From NCBI GenBank assembly GCA_016710015.1, contig JADJLR010000006.1, forward strand, positions 1 through 64,000: 64,000 bases of DNA, written 5' to 3'. Position 1 is the first letter of the stretch. Each line of letters opens with the position of its first letter. Source of the DNA: Flavobacteriales bacterium. GTDB taxonomy: Bacteria > Bacteroidota > Bacteroidia > Flavobacteriales_F > PHOS-HE28. The notes under the pieces were generated by a model that saw only the letters and a program-made list of their open reading frames with translations, made no database searches and was not told the DNA's origin. Both the position numbers and the translations under genes were made by a program. Of this stretch, positions 1-8,492 are shown piece by piece.

Positions 1-981
1 GGGGATAGAAGATCCATGCCTTCAACCCCAACTCTTGCTTCCGAACGCGGTAGAATAGAGGACCAACCACTGGTTCAAGTGCTGGAAGCAGCATCGATAT
101 CGTTGCTTGTCTCGAAAGCGCGAACCCGAGCTTTCTCGTCCTCTGTAACTAGTGTGTTTGGGCCAGAGGAACTCAAACAGATTGTACAGATCGGAATAGC
201 TCTTTGGAATCGGTGTTCCGGTTAGGATGCAGCGGTACGTAGCATGCGGCGCGGTCGAGAGGACAGCAGATGCCCAACTACCTCCCATCTGCTTTATGTA
301 ATGAGCCTCATCGATGCAAAGGAACCCACGAATCTCCGGCCTCGTAGCATGGCTTTCACCTCATGACTATCACGAAGCAGGGTTTGGAAGGTTGTTAGAT
401 ACAATTCCTTTGTGCCTATGCATATCATAGTATAGCTGCTTACGGCTGTTTGCATCGCCTCCGGCAAGAATCAGCGTCGAAGGGCTCCTGCCGAGCACAT
501 CAGCAAACTCTCGTTGCCAGGGACCGAAGCAAGAAGGTGGCCCCACGACAAAAAAGCAGGTTGACCACACCTTCAATGCGCTTCTTCTCATACGCACTGA
601 GAACAACTGTAGTCTTTCCACTACCTGGAACCGAGAAGTTCGCTCCGTTCCCAACTTTGGATAGATGGTAGAACGCCTTCTTCTGGTGGTCCCGAAGGTT
701 CCGCTTTATCTGAGTCCGGAGGAATCCGACGTGCGTTTGATAGTCTTCGTTGTCGAGTTCTGCGTTCTTGTAGTCGCGGGCAGTTCTCACAAACGCTTGA
801 AAGCGTGCTCTCTGTTCAAGTATATCCGAGTACTTGGTCTGGCACTCATCCGAAAGGTGGTACGGGACCGCTTCAGCTTCAAGAAATGCTGCCAAGGTTC
901 CTCTAGCCTGTCAGCGTCTCCGACTAGAGTAGCGGATTGATTAGGCGAACGGAAGCCATATGCGATTTTGAGTTGAAGCAC
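1..981 (-). pseudogene. SNF2-family helicase, frameshifted and cut by the left edge
   Basis: Read from a probable GTG at 981 towards position 1, pieces in different frames together give the motor of a SNF2/DEAD-like helicase. Visible are a Walker A (PGSGKTT, about 608-625), a segment that resembles the motif Ia region (FFVVGPPSCFGPW, near 530), a DEAH box (301-312) with the preceding IRGFLCI strand, and motif III LTGTP (212-223) followed by a DLYNLFEFLWP segment typical of SNF2 proteins. At least three single-base frame changes separate these motifs, although each motif is itself well preserved. The C-terminal helicase domain lies beyond the window. The ParB-like gene sits immediately upstream on the same strand, so the two probably form an operon. 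Either a decayed gene or a gene with sequencing indels; the preserved motifs favour the latter. Confidence 0.6.
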
Positions 982-1030
982 CTGATGCCGGAGTCAGGCC
1001 CCCGGTGTTCCCTTTTATGGTAAGGAGTTG

Positions 1031-2450
1031 TCAGCGGAGGATCTCAACCACGGCCATCACTCCTTGCCTGACTTCTTCTTCTGCAGGCTGCTTTATTGCG
1101 TAGCGCAGCTTGTCGAGATTGACCAAAGATGCTCTCCGCCTCGCCTTGAATATTCTGAACGATCTCCATCGCCTTCTCGATCTCAAAGGGGCTAATGTTG
1201 CCCAAGTCTAGGTCTTTGTGTCTTAGCTTGCTGAGGGCAGCTTCCAGAATATCAATCGGCTTTTCGAGAACACCTTGGGCGTTAATTATCGCTTTGGCTT
1301 TCGCCATCTGCCGCATAATCGTGCTAGCAAATTTGCCACCCCATATCTTATCCTGTTCGCGTTCATCTACGACCCTGCCCTCTCGGGTTATCTCTGCTGT
1401 GGTGAGGCTCCATCTCGACATCTGCAAGCTTGAGAAGCTCCTTCTTCGCCGTTGGTTCTTAAGAATACGTGGTAGCGACCGAACAATGTCATTGAGTCTG
1501 CCATCCCCAAAGTTCTCGCTTTCTGATGAGTTTGAAAGCGACATCCGTAACTCTTCCAATCTCGTTTGTTTTTTCAATGTTGAGGGCCAACCGCTCAGAC
1601 GCGTTCGACAACTTTGAGAACACGCCCTTGTTAAGGGACAAGAAAGCCTCCCCACCGACCTTCCTTGTCACCAGGGCCTGAGGCCACCGAACTATGGACC
1701 CTTTCCGGTCGAAGTGTTCGGAGATAGGCATCAATGCCCGGAGAGTGCCTAGGTATTCGCTGCGAATGGCCTCAATCCTCTTCCTCCTATGTTGCGCCGG
1801 GAGATTGGCATACTCAGATCATCATTGGCTGCTCCTCTAATGTCATGCCGCTCGCTTCCCTTTCTTCGGATTGAAAGTGCCTTATCAAAGTGGTGTATTC
1901 CTCCTTCCCGTCAGTATGATACTGATAGCGGTTCTCAACCTCCTCGATTTCCTTCGGCGTCGCATCTCTTGGAAGGATTACAACCTTCATTCTCCTGAAC
2001 TTCTCGTCGTTGGTTTCTCATAGAGCTTTTCCAACGCAAGCTTCCTGGTTCCCATTTACAAGAAAGCCGTCGCAGGTGATTCGCTGGCTCCTTTTGCCCC
2101 GAATGGCTCAATAAATCCATCAAGGTCTGTGTTATCCGGTCGGACTCTTGTTTAGCAGAAACTCTCCAGCTTCTCTTTGAGCTTCCTCGGAAGATTCTTC
2201 TAGGGGCGCCTCAAGCTTTTCATGGCTATCCACGTCGGATGCTATACGACCGTTGTCCTTTCGAAAGCGCAGAAAGACGTGCGAATCTTGTCACACTGGC
2301 TCCCTCGCGATTAGAAATCTGCCAGTCACGGAAGTTCAGGACAAACTTGGTCGGAGTGGCCCCATCTTCTTCGCGTCTTGAATGAGACGAACGAAGTCTT
2401 CAATCGGTTCTCCGCGATGCGTCCTTCGTCAATTGGTCTTTGGGGGGCAT
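1031..2450 (-). pseudogene. ParB/DGQHR-like protein, frameshifted
   Basis: A gene of roughly 470 codons can be assembled by joining reading frames on the minus strand, from an ATG at 2450 (MPPKDQLTKDAS) to a stop at 1031 (ending AVVEILR). About six frame changes are needed. The middle part, near 1900-2050, contains ALEKLYE..TNDEKFRRMKVVIL followed by PRDATPKEIEEVENRYQYH, which resembles the ParB/sulfiredoxin-fold pattern of a substrate-binding loop followed by a beta strand and an ENxxQ-like helix. The rest is predicted helical, with conserved-looking stretches such as MPISEHFDRKGSIVRW and FEIEKAMEIVQNIQGEAES. It lies just upstream of the helicase remnant on the same strand. ParB-like plus helicase pairs occur in defence and DNA-processing islands, but the assignment here is tentative. 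Confidence 0.35.
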
Positions 2451-2491
2451 AGCTGGGGGCTATTATTGGTGCAAGCAAATATGGGCACAAA

Positions 2492-2779
2492 TCATCTGAA
2501 GTCAGCCCGCATTTCGCGTGACGGATTGGAGCGGGCTCCGCATACTCCGGTAATCCAGCCGAGGACTTGCAGCGGAAAGCGACCCGGAGGCTTTGCGGAG
2601 GGCACGCCCCACAACCACCGCACTGGCCTTGCCGGGAAACCCTCGCCGGTGGGAAGCTGGCCCAACTCTTCGTTGGCATAGTCCGTCTCGGTGAACCAGT
2701 CCTGGTTCCACATGGGTTTAGCCACCACGCGGTCGTTGGTCTTTACGCCTTTGGTATGTGTTTCCTCGTTCATCGCCAT
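2492..2779 (-). CDS. small protein of unknown function, possibly frameshifted
   Basis: An open frame of 95 codons starts with MAMNEETHTKGVKTNDRVVA and ends 41 bases before the ParB-like gene on the same strand. The first half reads like protein (KPMWNQDWFTETDYANEELG), but the second half changes character to a W/P/R-rich stretch. Another frame over the same bases (GKASAVVVGRALRKASGSL) looks more natural, so a frameshift near 2630 is likely. No family is recognised. Its position suggests it is the first gene of the operon that continues into the ParB-like and helicase remnants. Confidence 0.3.
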   Translation of the reverse strand: MAMNEETHTKGVKTNDRVVAKPMWNQDWFTETDYANEELGQLPTGEGFPARPVRWLWGVPSAKPPGRFPLQVLGWITGVCGARSNPSREMRADFR

Positions 2780-3169
2780 CGTGCTGCTTCAGTCCCCCCA
2801 AGATATCCGAACCCACGCTGCGCCGCTGGCTACAGGGCCAAATCGTCTCAAGTGGTTAGTACGCTGGTGGTGCGGTGTGGTCATGCCTAGGAAGAAGGGG
2901 TCCTGTTTCATCTCTAATCCGGAAGGGGGTTTCTTACACGCCCCCCGGGGCTTTTTACACATAGTGGGGGGCGATCGCTTGCAGGCCAAACAGCCAAGAG
3001 GCCCAATTGCCAATGCAGCCAAAAGCCAAGGCCACGGGCCAACTAGGTGCGGGACAAGAGCCAACCCGCGAAACACAAGACCGCAATACTCCGAGCAGGG
3101 CAGGCCAAGTCAAAGGCGATCGGGCGTGTTGGTATAGCTTGGATCAGCGTGCCGCGCTAACTTGCGCCC
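2780..3169. other. intergenic stretch without a supported gene
   Basis: No convincing coding region is seen between the divergent broken operons. It contains an 8-base inverted repeat, CGCCCCCC at 2939-2946 and GGGGGGCG at 2966-2973, around a TTTTTACAC-containing loop. Promoters for the divergent genes on either side would be expected here, but no clear TAnnTTTG box was found. Confidence 0.4.
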
Positions 3170-4150
3170 ATGATCAAGAAGGTCCATATCAAGAATTTCA
3201 AAACGCTGAAGGACCTGGCGTTCCCGTGTACGCGGATGAACCTCTTCATCGGGGATACAAGCACGGAAAATCCAACGTGCTCTGGGCCTTAACGCTTATA
3301 TCCAGAGGCGCTCCGACGAATAGCAAATTCGATCAGCGCCTTATCCGGCTATGACGATATTGAGGATCTGTTCCCCTTGCGTGATCTCAAGCGAGCCGAT
3401 GGTGATCGACATTGGTGCGATCCCAGGCCACCATGCACTTCGAACATGGTCAGTTCAAGTTGCAGGTCCAGGAAAGGACGGCCGCGTCTGGCAAGTTGAG
3501 CGAGGGTGTGACAGCGCAGATCAATACGCAAGGGATCATTAGTGGTAATTTCTTTCAGTACACCACGCATCTCCGTCGTTACGCATATGATCCTGATGTG
3601 ACCTTCGGGCGCAATATGATGAAGGAGTTGGAGGCGCCGTTCGGAGCCAACTCCCACTGGGCTTGTTGCTGCCAACAAGCAACTGCGATCGCGCATCCGC
3701 AAGGTTCTTGAAGGAACAGGCCTGCGCTGGGAAGTGGACCTGAAGGAAAACGCTTTGCGCCTAAGCAAATTGAGCGACGAGAACGTGGTGGTAACGCTGC
3801 CCTATCGCAACCTGAGCGATACGATCAAGCGCTACCTCTTCATGTATTCGATCTTGGAAACGGTGAAAGGATTCACCTTGCTCTTTGACGAGCCGGAGCA
3901 GAACACCTTTCCGTTCTACACCAAGCACATGGCCGAAATGATGGCGCTGGACAAGGGTAACCAGTACCTGATCACCACCCACAACGAGTACCTGTTCCGT
4001 TCGGGGGTGGAAAAGACAGCGACCAAGGACCTTTCGGTCTTCATTAGCTATTTGGATGCGGATGGTTTCACGCAACTCAAGCGGCTTAGCACCAAGGAAC
4101 TTGCCGTGCTGCTGGACGGCGACCGCGCGCACCTTGCACAAAGCAGTTAG
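3170..4150 (+). pseudogene. AAA-family (OLD/RecF-like) ATPase, frameshifted
   Basis: The start at 3170 reads MIKKVHIKNFKTLKDLAF, the classic first strand of RecF/OLD-type AAA ATPases. The Walker A would read GDTSTGKSN, but a missing G near 3269 shifts the frame inside it. Later pieces lie in other frames: SGYDDIEDLFPLRDL, HFEHGQFKLQVQERTA, and from 3734 an intact C-terminal part. That part carries the Walker B (TLLFDEPEQNTFP), a switch histidine (YLITTHNEYLF) and a downstream helical tail. About four frame changes lie in one kilobase. The family includes ATPases of phage-defence pairs in which a nuclease or TOPRIM partner follows; a start codon 18 bases after the stop (4169) may be the beginning of such a partner. 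Without the frameshifts the protein would be about 320 residues. Confidence 0.65.
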
Positions 4151-4168
4151 CGCCAAAGGCGACCGCGC

Positions 4169-4240
4169 ATGGCCAAGATCGTGGAGTTCCGAAAAAAAAA
4201 GCCACACCCTGCCCAACTGCACGGTCCATTCCGCCCGGGC
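4169..4240 (+). pseudogene. possible start of a gene following the ATPase
   Basis: ATG at 4169 begins MAKIVEFRKKKPHPAQLHG and then enters the G/C homopolymer block, where the reading becomes a meaningless G/P/R-rich string. The short spacing to the ATPase suggests a second gene of the same operon cut off by poor sequence. The only support is position and the first dozen codons. Confidence 0.2.
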
Positions 4241-4470
4241 GCGGGGTGGGGGGCGGGGGGGGGGGGTTCTTGTGTAATTTTTTATTATGCCCCGCCCGTA
4301 CGGCAGGGCCAGCCCGGCCCCGCCGGGGGCGGGCGCCCCCCCCCCCCTCCCGCCGGCGGCTGCCCCCTCCCCCCCCCGTCGCCGGCCCCACCCACCCCTC
4401 CCCCTGCTCACGGGGGCGCCCGCCCAGCCCCCGGTTCCGGCGGCCCCGCCCCCCCCCCCCCCCACGCGCA
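4236..4470. repeat. G/C homopolymer-rich low-complexity block
   Basis: The block holds a run of 12 G (4255-4266), a run of 12 C (4336-4347) and a run of 15 C (4449-4463), plus many shorter C runs with almost no A or T. Several open frames through it encode only P, G, R and A and are artefacts of composition. It could be a low-quality consensus or scaffold joint; a true G-quadruplex-forming stretch is less likely because the genes on both sides are cut. Confidence 0.75.
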
Positions 4471-5013
4471 GAACCGCACCGTAACCCGCACCCCGCAGCC
4501 GCACGCGGTTTCCTCCAGCACCTGGCTGTAGTTGGGCCATAGGCTGGCGAGGGTGTAGCGGCGGTGGGTCTTCCACAGCAGTTGGTGGGTAAGGGGGTGC
4601 AGCACCGGGTCGCTGCACAGCAGGTGGAAGATGGGGGCATAGGGCAGCGGGTCGTGCAGATGGACCCAGAGCACCAGTTGCAGGTGGTGCAGGCTGGAAC
4701 AGGGGAGCAGCAGGCCGGTGTGCGGCAGCTTCACGCGGTAGAAGTGGAAGGGCCAACGCGAGTACGGTCCGAGGTGGAAGCGCAGGGGGTGGTGTTTGCC
4801 TTGGCCGCGCTTGTGCGGGGCGAGCATGCGGCGGAGTTCGGGCAGCAGCCGGGGCAGGGGCGTGGGCAGTGCGGCGCGTTGCGGTTCGGCCTTGAGGCAA
4901 AAGGCTTCGGGGTGGTGCAGGTGCAGGCGGAGTTGGGGCCGAGAACCGGACATGTGCGGCAGTTCCAAGCCAACGGCTTTTAGGCACAGGGGTGTGCAAG
5001 CAGGCGTACCCAT
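4408..5013 (-). CDS. hypothetical protein, C-terminus lost in low-complexity block
   Basis: From ATG 5013 the reading MGTPACTPLCLKAVGLELPH runs through a region rich in H, L and P (LPRLLPELRRMLAPHKRGQG; FYRVKLPHTGLLLPCSSLHH; LLWKTHRRYTLASLWPN) to about 4480, then enters the homopolymer block where the frame loses meaning. The stretch resembles neither a transposase nor any enzyme family that I recognise. Strong GC3 bias keeps several frames open here, so the strand choice is not certain. The true C-terminus is unknown. Confidence 0.3.
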   Translation of the reverse strand: MGTPACTPLCLKAVGLELPHMSGSRPQLRLHLHHPEAFCLKAEPQRAALPTPLPRLLPELRRMLAPHKRGQGKHHPLRFHLGPYSRWPFHFYRVKLPHTGLLLPCSSLHHLQLVLWVHLHDPLPYAPIFHLLCSDPVLHPLTHQLLWKTHRRYTLASLWPNYSQVLEETACGCGVRVTVRFCAWGGGGAGPPEPGAGRAPP

Positions 5014-5392
5014 GGTGGTGGGGTGGTTGGGTAGGGTGATGCGCGCTGGGCGCCTACGGGGCCTACGAACCCGCCGCCCACCGGTGGGCACGGCCGAGAA
5101 CGGATCCGGTGTTGCGCTTTGAACGCCCCCTCACCTTCGCTATCCTTCTATACACGGTGCGCAATGCCCTTTCCGCCTTGGCCCTCCAGTGCCCGCCGGT
5201 GGGTGTCGCTCTTGGACCCCGTTTGCACCTCTCTGCGGTAGTTTGAAATTGAGCCAGCGCCGGTGCATTTGGGCCGGTGGCCGGCTTCGACTTTTGAACC
5301 AGTGGCCGGTGAATACGCACGGGATAGGACCGACCGGGGCCGCTTGTTGGGCATGCCATGGCCATTTTCTTCTACAACATGGCCGCTGGTAT
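5014..5392. other. stretch without a supported gene
   Basis: Open frames exist on both strands but all are short, R/P-rich and lack recognisable motifs. The minus-strand frame that continues out of the tandem array also runs through here (down to 5140), with an unconvincing composition. Nothing regulatory was recognised. Confidence 0.35.
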
Positions 5393-5749
5393 GTAGTACA
5401 CGGCGGCGATGTCGTAGTAGGTCGCGGCAAGTAGGTAGTACAACCTGGCTGTTCAGTAGTAAGTACCGGCAAGTAGGTAGTAGGTCGCGGCGATGTTGTA
5501 GTAAGTAGCGGCAAGTAGGTAGTATGCCGTGGCGATGTTGTAGTAACCCGTGGTGGTGTTGTAGTAGGTCGCGGCAAGTAGGTAGTAACCCGTGGTGGTG
5601 TTGTAGTAGGTCGCGGCAAGTAAGTAGTAACTCGTGGCGATGTTGTAGTAGGTCGCGGCAAGTATGTAGTAACCCGTGGCGATGGTGTAGTAGGTCGCGG
5701 CAAGTATGTAGCAAGTGGCGACGATGTTGTAGTGAGTAGCGGCTACCTC
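5393..5749. repeat. tandem array of 17 units of exactly 21 bp
   Basis: Seventeen consecutive units, each 21 bases and nearly all starting GTAGTA, run without a gap from 5393 to 5749. Two unit types largely alternate. One ends in GCGGCAAGTAG (or -TAA/-TAT). The other has CCCGTGG and ends in GATGTT or GGTGTT. This gives a 42-bp higher-order period, clearest from 5540 to 5707. Because 21 is a multiple of three, several frames stay open: minus strand TTYLPRP/TTTSPRV, plus strand CCSRSRQ/VGSNPWW. No start signal or known protein argues for translation. The units have no unique spacers, so it is not a CRISPR. The near identity of the units indicates recent slippage or unequal exchange. Confidence 0.85.
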
Positions 5750-6050
5750 CTACAAGAAAATGCTTCGCAACTTGTTAAAATGGTGGTGTAGGTCTGTCGG
5801 AGCGCCGAAGAAATAGACCCGAACGCTTCGTCCCTTGGTGTTAAAATTCGGATAACGACCAGCTGTGGGCCGCTGGGGACGCGGCTTATGTTTTCAACAT
5901 CAAATACGGGTGCAACGTTGCAAGGGGCTGTTTGCGCTTACCGGCTTGGTCAGCAAATAGGCACAGGATGGCGATCCGCTCCTGTACCTGCCGAGACCAA
6001 AGTCGAGCAAAGGACTTGAAACCCGAGAAATACCTTAAACGAGCAATCCG
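5750..6050. other. intergenic region upstream of the FN3 gene
   Basis: No gene is supported. A perfect 12-base palindrome TGCAACGTTGCA lies at 5911-5922. No clear -7 promoter box was found close to the start at 6051. Confidence 0.35.
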
Positions 6051-6671
6051 ATGAGAATCATCAAAGCAGGACTGAGCGGCCTTCGGGTCGCCGACTTAGT
6101 GGGCAAGACGAAGCACGTGATAAGCAAGATGACGGGTAACGTCAGCTTCGCTTCTCCTTCGCCGAGTCTGGCCGAAGTGAGCGCGACGCTTGCGATCCTT
6201 GAGGCGGCCATTCCGGCAGCCCAGGACCGTTCGAGCAGTGCGATCGCCACCAAGAACTCCACTGCGAAGAAACTCCACGGTCAGTTGGTGCAGCTGGCGC
6301 GCTATGTGAATAGCGTGGCCGGTGGCGACATCGACATGGCCGTGCGCAGTGGCTTCGAGTTGGCGAAAGTTCCTGATCCGATCGATAAGTTGGAGGCGCC
6401 GTCGAATTTCAACGGGCATACCGGGACCATTGCAGGGGAAGTACTCCTGCGTTGGAAAGGGGTGCGTGGTGGACGCTTGTACTACACGTACAAGTGCGAC
6501 GGCGACCCGACGAATCCCGAGAGCACGTGGACCCTTATTGGCACGACCAGTAAGGCCCGTATCACGGTGAAAGGTCTGATCACGGACAAGCAGTATTCGT
6601 TCCGGGTCTCCGCGGTAGGCGCGGTAGGCGAAGGACCCATGAGCGAAAAGGTAACGGCGAAAGCCGCTTAA
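6051..6671 (+). CDS. fibronectin type III domain protein
   Basis: The 206-residue protein has two parts. Residues 1-115 are helical and polar (AEVSATLAILEAAIPAAQD; LHGQLVQLARYVNSVAGGD), resembling the bundle found at the N-terminus of many small Bacteroidota proteins. Residues about 120-206 form one FN3 domain (APSNFNG...GEVLLRWKGVRGGRLYYTY...TWTLIGTTSKARITVKGL...YSFRVSAVGAVGEGPMSEKV). There is no signal peptide, so it is probably cytoplasmic. It stands alone and is followed by a perfect 13-bp hairpin. The FN3 fold normally binds or spaces; no catalytic function is implied. Confidence 0.7.
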   Translation: MRIIKAGLSGLRVADLVGKTKHVISKMTGNVSFASPSPSLAEVSATLAILEAAIPAAQDRSSSAIATKNSTAKKLHGQLVQLARYVNSVAGGDIDMAVRSGFELAKVPDPIDKLEAPSNFNGHTGTIAGEVLLRWKGVRGGRLYYTYKCDGDPTNPESTWTLIGTTSKARITVKGLITDKQYSFRVSAVGAVGEGPMSEKVTAKAA

Positions 6672-6713
6672 GCACGGAACACAGGCAGGTACTGGGAACG
6701 TACACCCTACTAA

Positions 6714-6747
6714 GCAACAGCCCCCGCGGATCGTCGGGGGCTGTTGC
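6714..6747 (+). terminator. hairpin terminator after the FN3 gene
   Basis: Perfect 13-bp inverted repeat GCAACAGCCCCCG (6714-6726) and CGGGGGCTGTTGC (6735-6747) with an 8-base loop, 42 bases after the stop codon. The T-run after the stem is weak, as is common in this group. Confidence 0.7.
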
Positions 6748-6857
6748 GTTGGGGGTGTTGGCCGAAGGGGCAGCGCCGCTGTTAGGGGGAGCGCTAGCGT
6801 CCGCTAGCGGATAACCTGCCCCCCGTTCCTTCCGTTATAGGGTCAATTGTCAAGGCC

Positions 6858-7523
6858 ATGATCCTACCAGACATGAGAGCCGTCGATGTGCTGCGCCATG
6901 CGCAGCGTGACCTGCCCGCCGTGGAGCGCAAGTTCCAACGGGCCAAGGAACTCTTGGTGCGCCGCCAGCTGAAGGGCGACCGCAAGGCCGTAGTGATCGA
7001 GATACACCCCTACAAGGCCCCCAGCCACAACAACTGGCTGGTGGTGTTGCGTTGTTGCAAGGCCGGTATGCAAGCCTTCCACTATTGCTGGTACCGGGGC
7101 GCGGACCGCCGCATGCGCGCCATTTACGTGCGGCCCGATGGGGGCACCGCCTTCCACTACAGCAAGCACGTGTTCGATCAGTACAGCGACCGCTTCAGCC
7201 CGGACGTAACGGCCGAGGAACGCTTGCGGCAGTTCTTTCTGGAGAACCACCTATGGGCCGCCCACACCGTGGACCTGATGGCCGACCAGATCGAGGACAT
7301 CGTTAGCGTGAACCAAGGCTGGCTCTTCGGCGTGCGCGATCAGGAGGAGAACCTCACCCTACTGACCACCTTCGTGGACCAAGGCAAGTTCTTCCCGGAC
7401 CAGCATGCGCTGGAGGAACGCCTCGAATTCGAACGCCTCCTTGCAGGCATGGGCGAAGGCAAACGCAACCTCATTCGCAAGTTGCGCGAGGCTAGCGAAG
7501 GCGAGCAACGGAAGGTGGCTTGA
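6858..7523 (+). CDS. conserved-looking hypothetical protein
   Basis: A 221-residue soluble protein without signal peptide or membrane segment. It has an N-terminal charged helix (VERKFQRAKELLVRRQL), a central beta-rich part (NWLVVLRCCKAGMQAFHYCWYRG; AIYVRPDGGTAFHYSKHVFDQYSDRF) and a helical acidic/basic tail. Aromatic and histidine residues are concentrated in the centre, but no metal or nucleotide motif is clear. The start may be 6858 or the second ATG at 6873. No neighbouring gene is close enough on the same strand to suggest an operon. I do not recognise the family. Confidence 0.6.
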   Translation: MILPDMRAVDVLRHAQRDLPAVERKFQRAKELLVRRQLKGDRKAVVIEIHPYKAPSHNNWLVVLRCCKAGMQAFHYCWYRGADRRMRAIYVRPDGGTAFHYSKHVFDQYSDRFSPDVTAEERLRQFFLENHLWAAHTVDLMADQIEDIVSVNQGWLFGVRDQEENLTLLTTFVDQGKFFPDQHALEERLEFERLLAGMGEGKRNLIRKLREASEGEQRKVA

Positions 7524-7682
7524 GGGCGTGCGTTACACGTTCCGTGGCAGGCCATCACCAGCGCAGGCATCAGCCAAATGAGCAAAGAGCGGAGCAACAT
7601 CGCCGCCCAAGCGCTTAGCCAATACGCTTCGGCCCCGCACGGTCTTCCGCGACGGTTCTTCCTGTAACAAGCAGCAATACCC

Positions 7683-8315
7683 TTACGCTTTCGCCACCCG
7701 CTTCGCCTTCGGATCCACCGGCATGGTGCCGAAGATGTGGTCCCAGAGCGGGGAGCTGACGCCGAAAGCACCTTCATCGCCTACGTAGTGGTGCAGGTTG
7801 TGGTGCTTCCACAGTATGCCGAAGAGGTTCTTGGGCGGGTTCATGGTATGCACCGCGTAATGGATCATGAGGTAGCAGGCATAGCCCGTCATGAAACCGC
7901 CACCGAAGGCGATGCCGCTGGGGCCGAGTACCAAACGGAACAGGCCCATGAAGGCCGAAGCGAGCACGATGGAGACCAGTGGGGGCAGTGCCAAGCGCTT
8001 CTTGTCGCGCGGGTGGTCGTGGTGTACGCCGTGCATCAGGTACTGCATGCGCACCTTGCGCGCACTGCCTGCCGTGCCCATGTGGTAGAGCTTGCGGTGG
8101 GCGATGTATTCGATGAAGGTGAAGAACAGCACGCCGGCACCATACAAGGAGAGGGTGGCGACCACGCTGAATTCCAGTTGATGGACGGAGACGTAACACG
8201 CGGCGATGCCCAAACCGAAGAACAGGGTCAACGGTACGGCGATATGCGTTTTGGTGAATGCTTCCAGTATGGGGTTCTGGAAGATGCGTCCGCTTGAAGA
8301 GTTCGTTGAGGCCAT
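7683..8315 (-). CDS. fatty-acid hydroxylase / sterol desaturase superfamily protein
   Basis: This 210-residue integral membrane protein carries the histidine clusters of the di-iron FA-hydroxylase superfamily in order: HRKLYH (about 93-98), HGVHHDH (about 115-121), HYAVH (about 172-176) and HHNLHH (about 190-195). Hydrophobic segments at about 25-45, 55-75, 130-150 and 155-170 fit a four-helix membrane arrangement with the histidines facing the cytoplasm. By family it should hydroxylate a lipid acyl chain using O2 and an electron donor; 2-hydroxy fatty acids or sphingolipids are plausible substrates in Bacteroidota, but the substrate cannot be read from sequence. A TAATTTCG box (8331-8338, minus) lies 15 bases before the start. 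Confidence 0.85.
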   Translation of the reverse strand: MASTNSSSGRIFQNPILEAFTKTHIAVPLTLFFGLGIAACYVSVHQLEFSVVATLSLYGAGVLFFTFIEYIAHRKLYHMGTAGSARKVRMQYLMHGVHHDHPRDKKRLALPPLVSIVLASAFMGLFRLVLGPSGIAFGGGFMTGYACYLMIHYAVHTMNPPKNLFGILWKHHNLHHYVGDEGAFGVSSPLWDHIFGTMPVDPKAKRVAKA

Positions 8316-8469
8316 GACGATACGATGGCGCGAAATTAACCTTACTTGATCGGAACGCCTTGGTGAGGATCAGGATCCCCTTAGCAGAGCGACTGTACAA
8401 GCCGCTGTGAGAACCAACCTTGGATCCGTGAATTCGACCGGGAGGTGTTCCCCGTATCGCTCGGAAGGC

Positions 8470-8477
8470 TACTTTTG
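8470..8477 (+). promoter_or_regulatory. -7 box (TACTTTTG) for tRNA-Val
   Basis: Exact match to the Bacteroidota primary-sigma -7 consensus TAnnTTTG, 15 bases before the mature tRNA 5' end. No good TTG -33 box was seen. Confidence 0.6.
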
Positions 8478-8492
8478 CCGCCGTTCTTGTAA

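Noticed and set aside
1..4150. Calling the frameshifted helicase, ParB-like and ATPase genes a proven new defence system
   Set aside because: The frames are unreliable, the helicase is incomplete and family assignments are tentative; reported as a lead only.
4169..4531. Long P/G/A-rich open frames in the homopolymer block on both strands
   Set aside because: Composition is dictated by poly-G/C runs and no motif or domain appears; treated as artefact.
5063..5365. Minus-strand open frame before the tandem array
   Set aside because: R/P-rich without motif; competing frames are equally open, and no start signal supports it.
5393..5749. Tandem repeats taken for a CRISPR array
   Set aside because: Units are contiguous with no unique spacers, and no cas genes are present.
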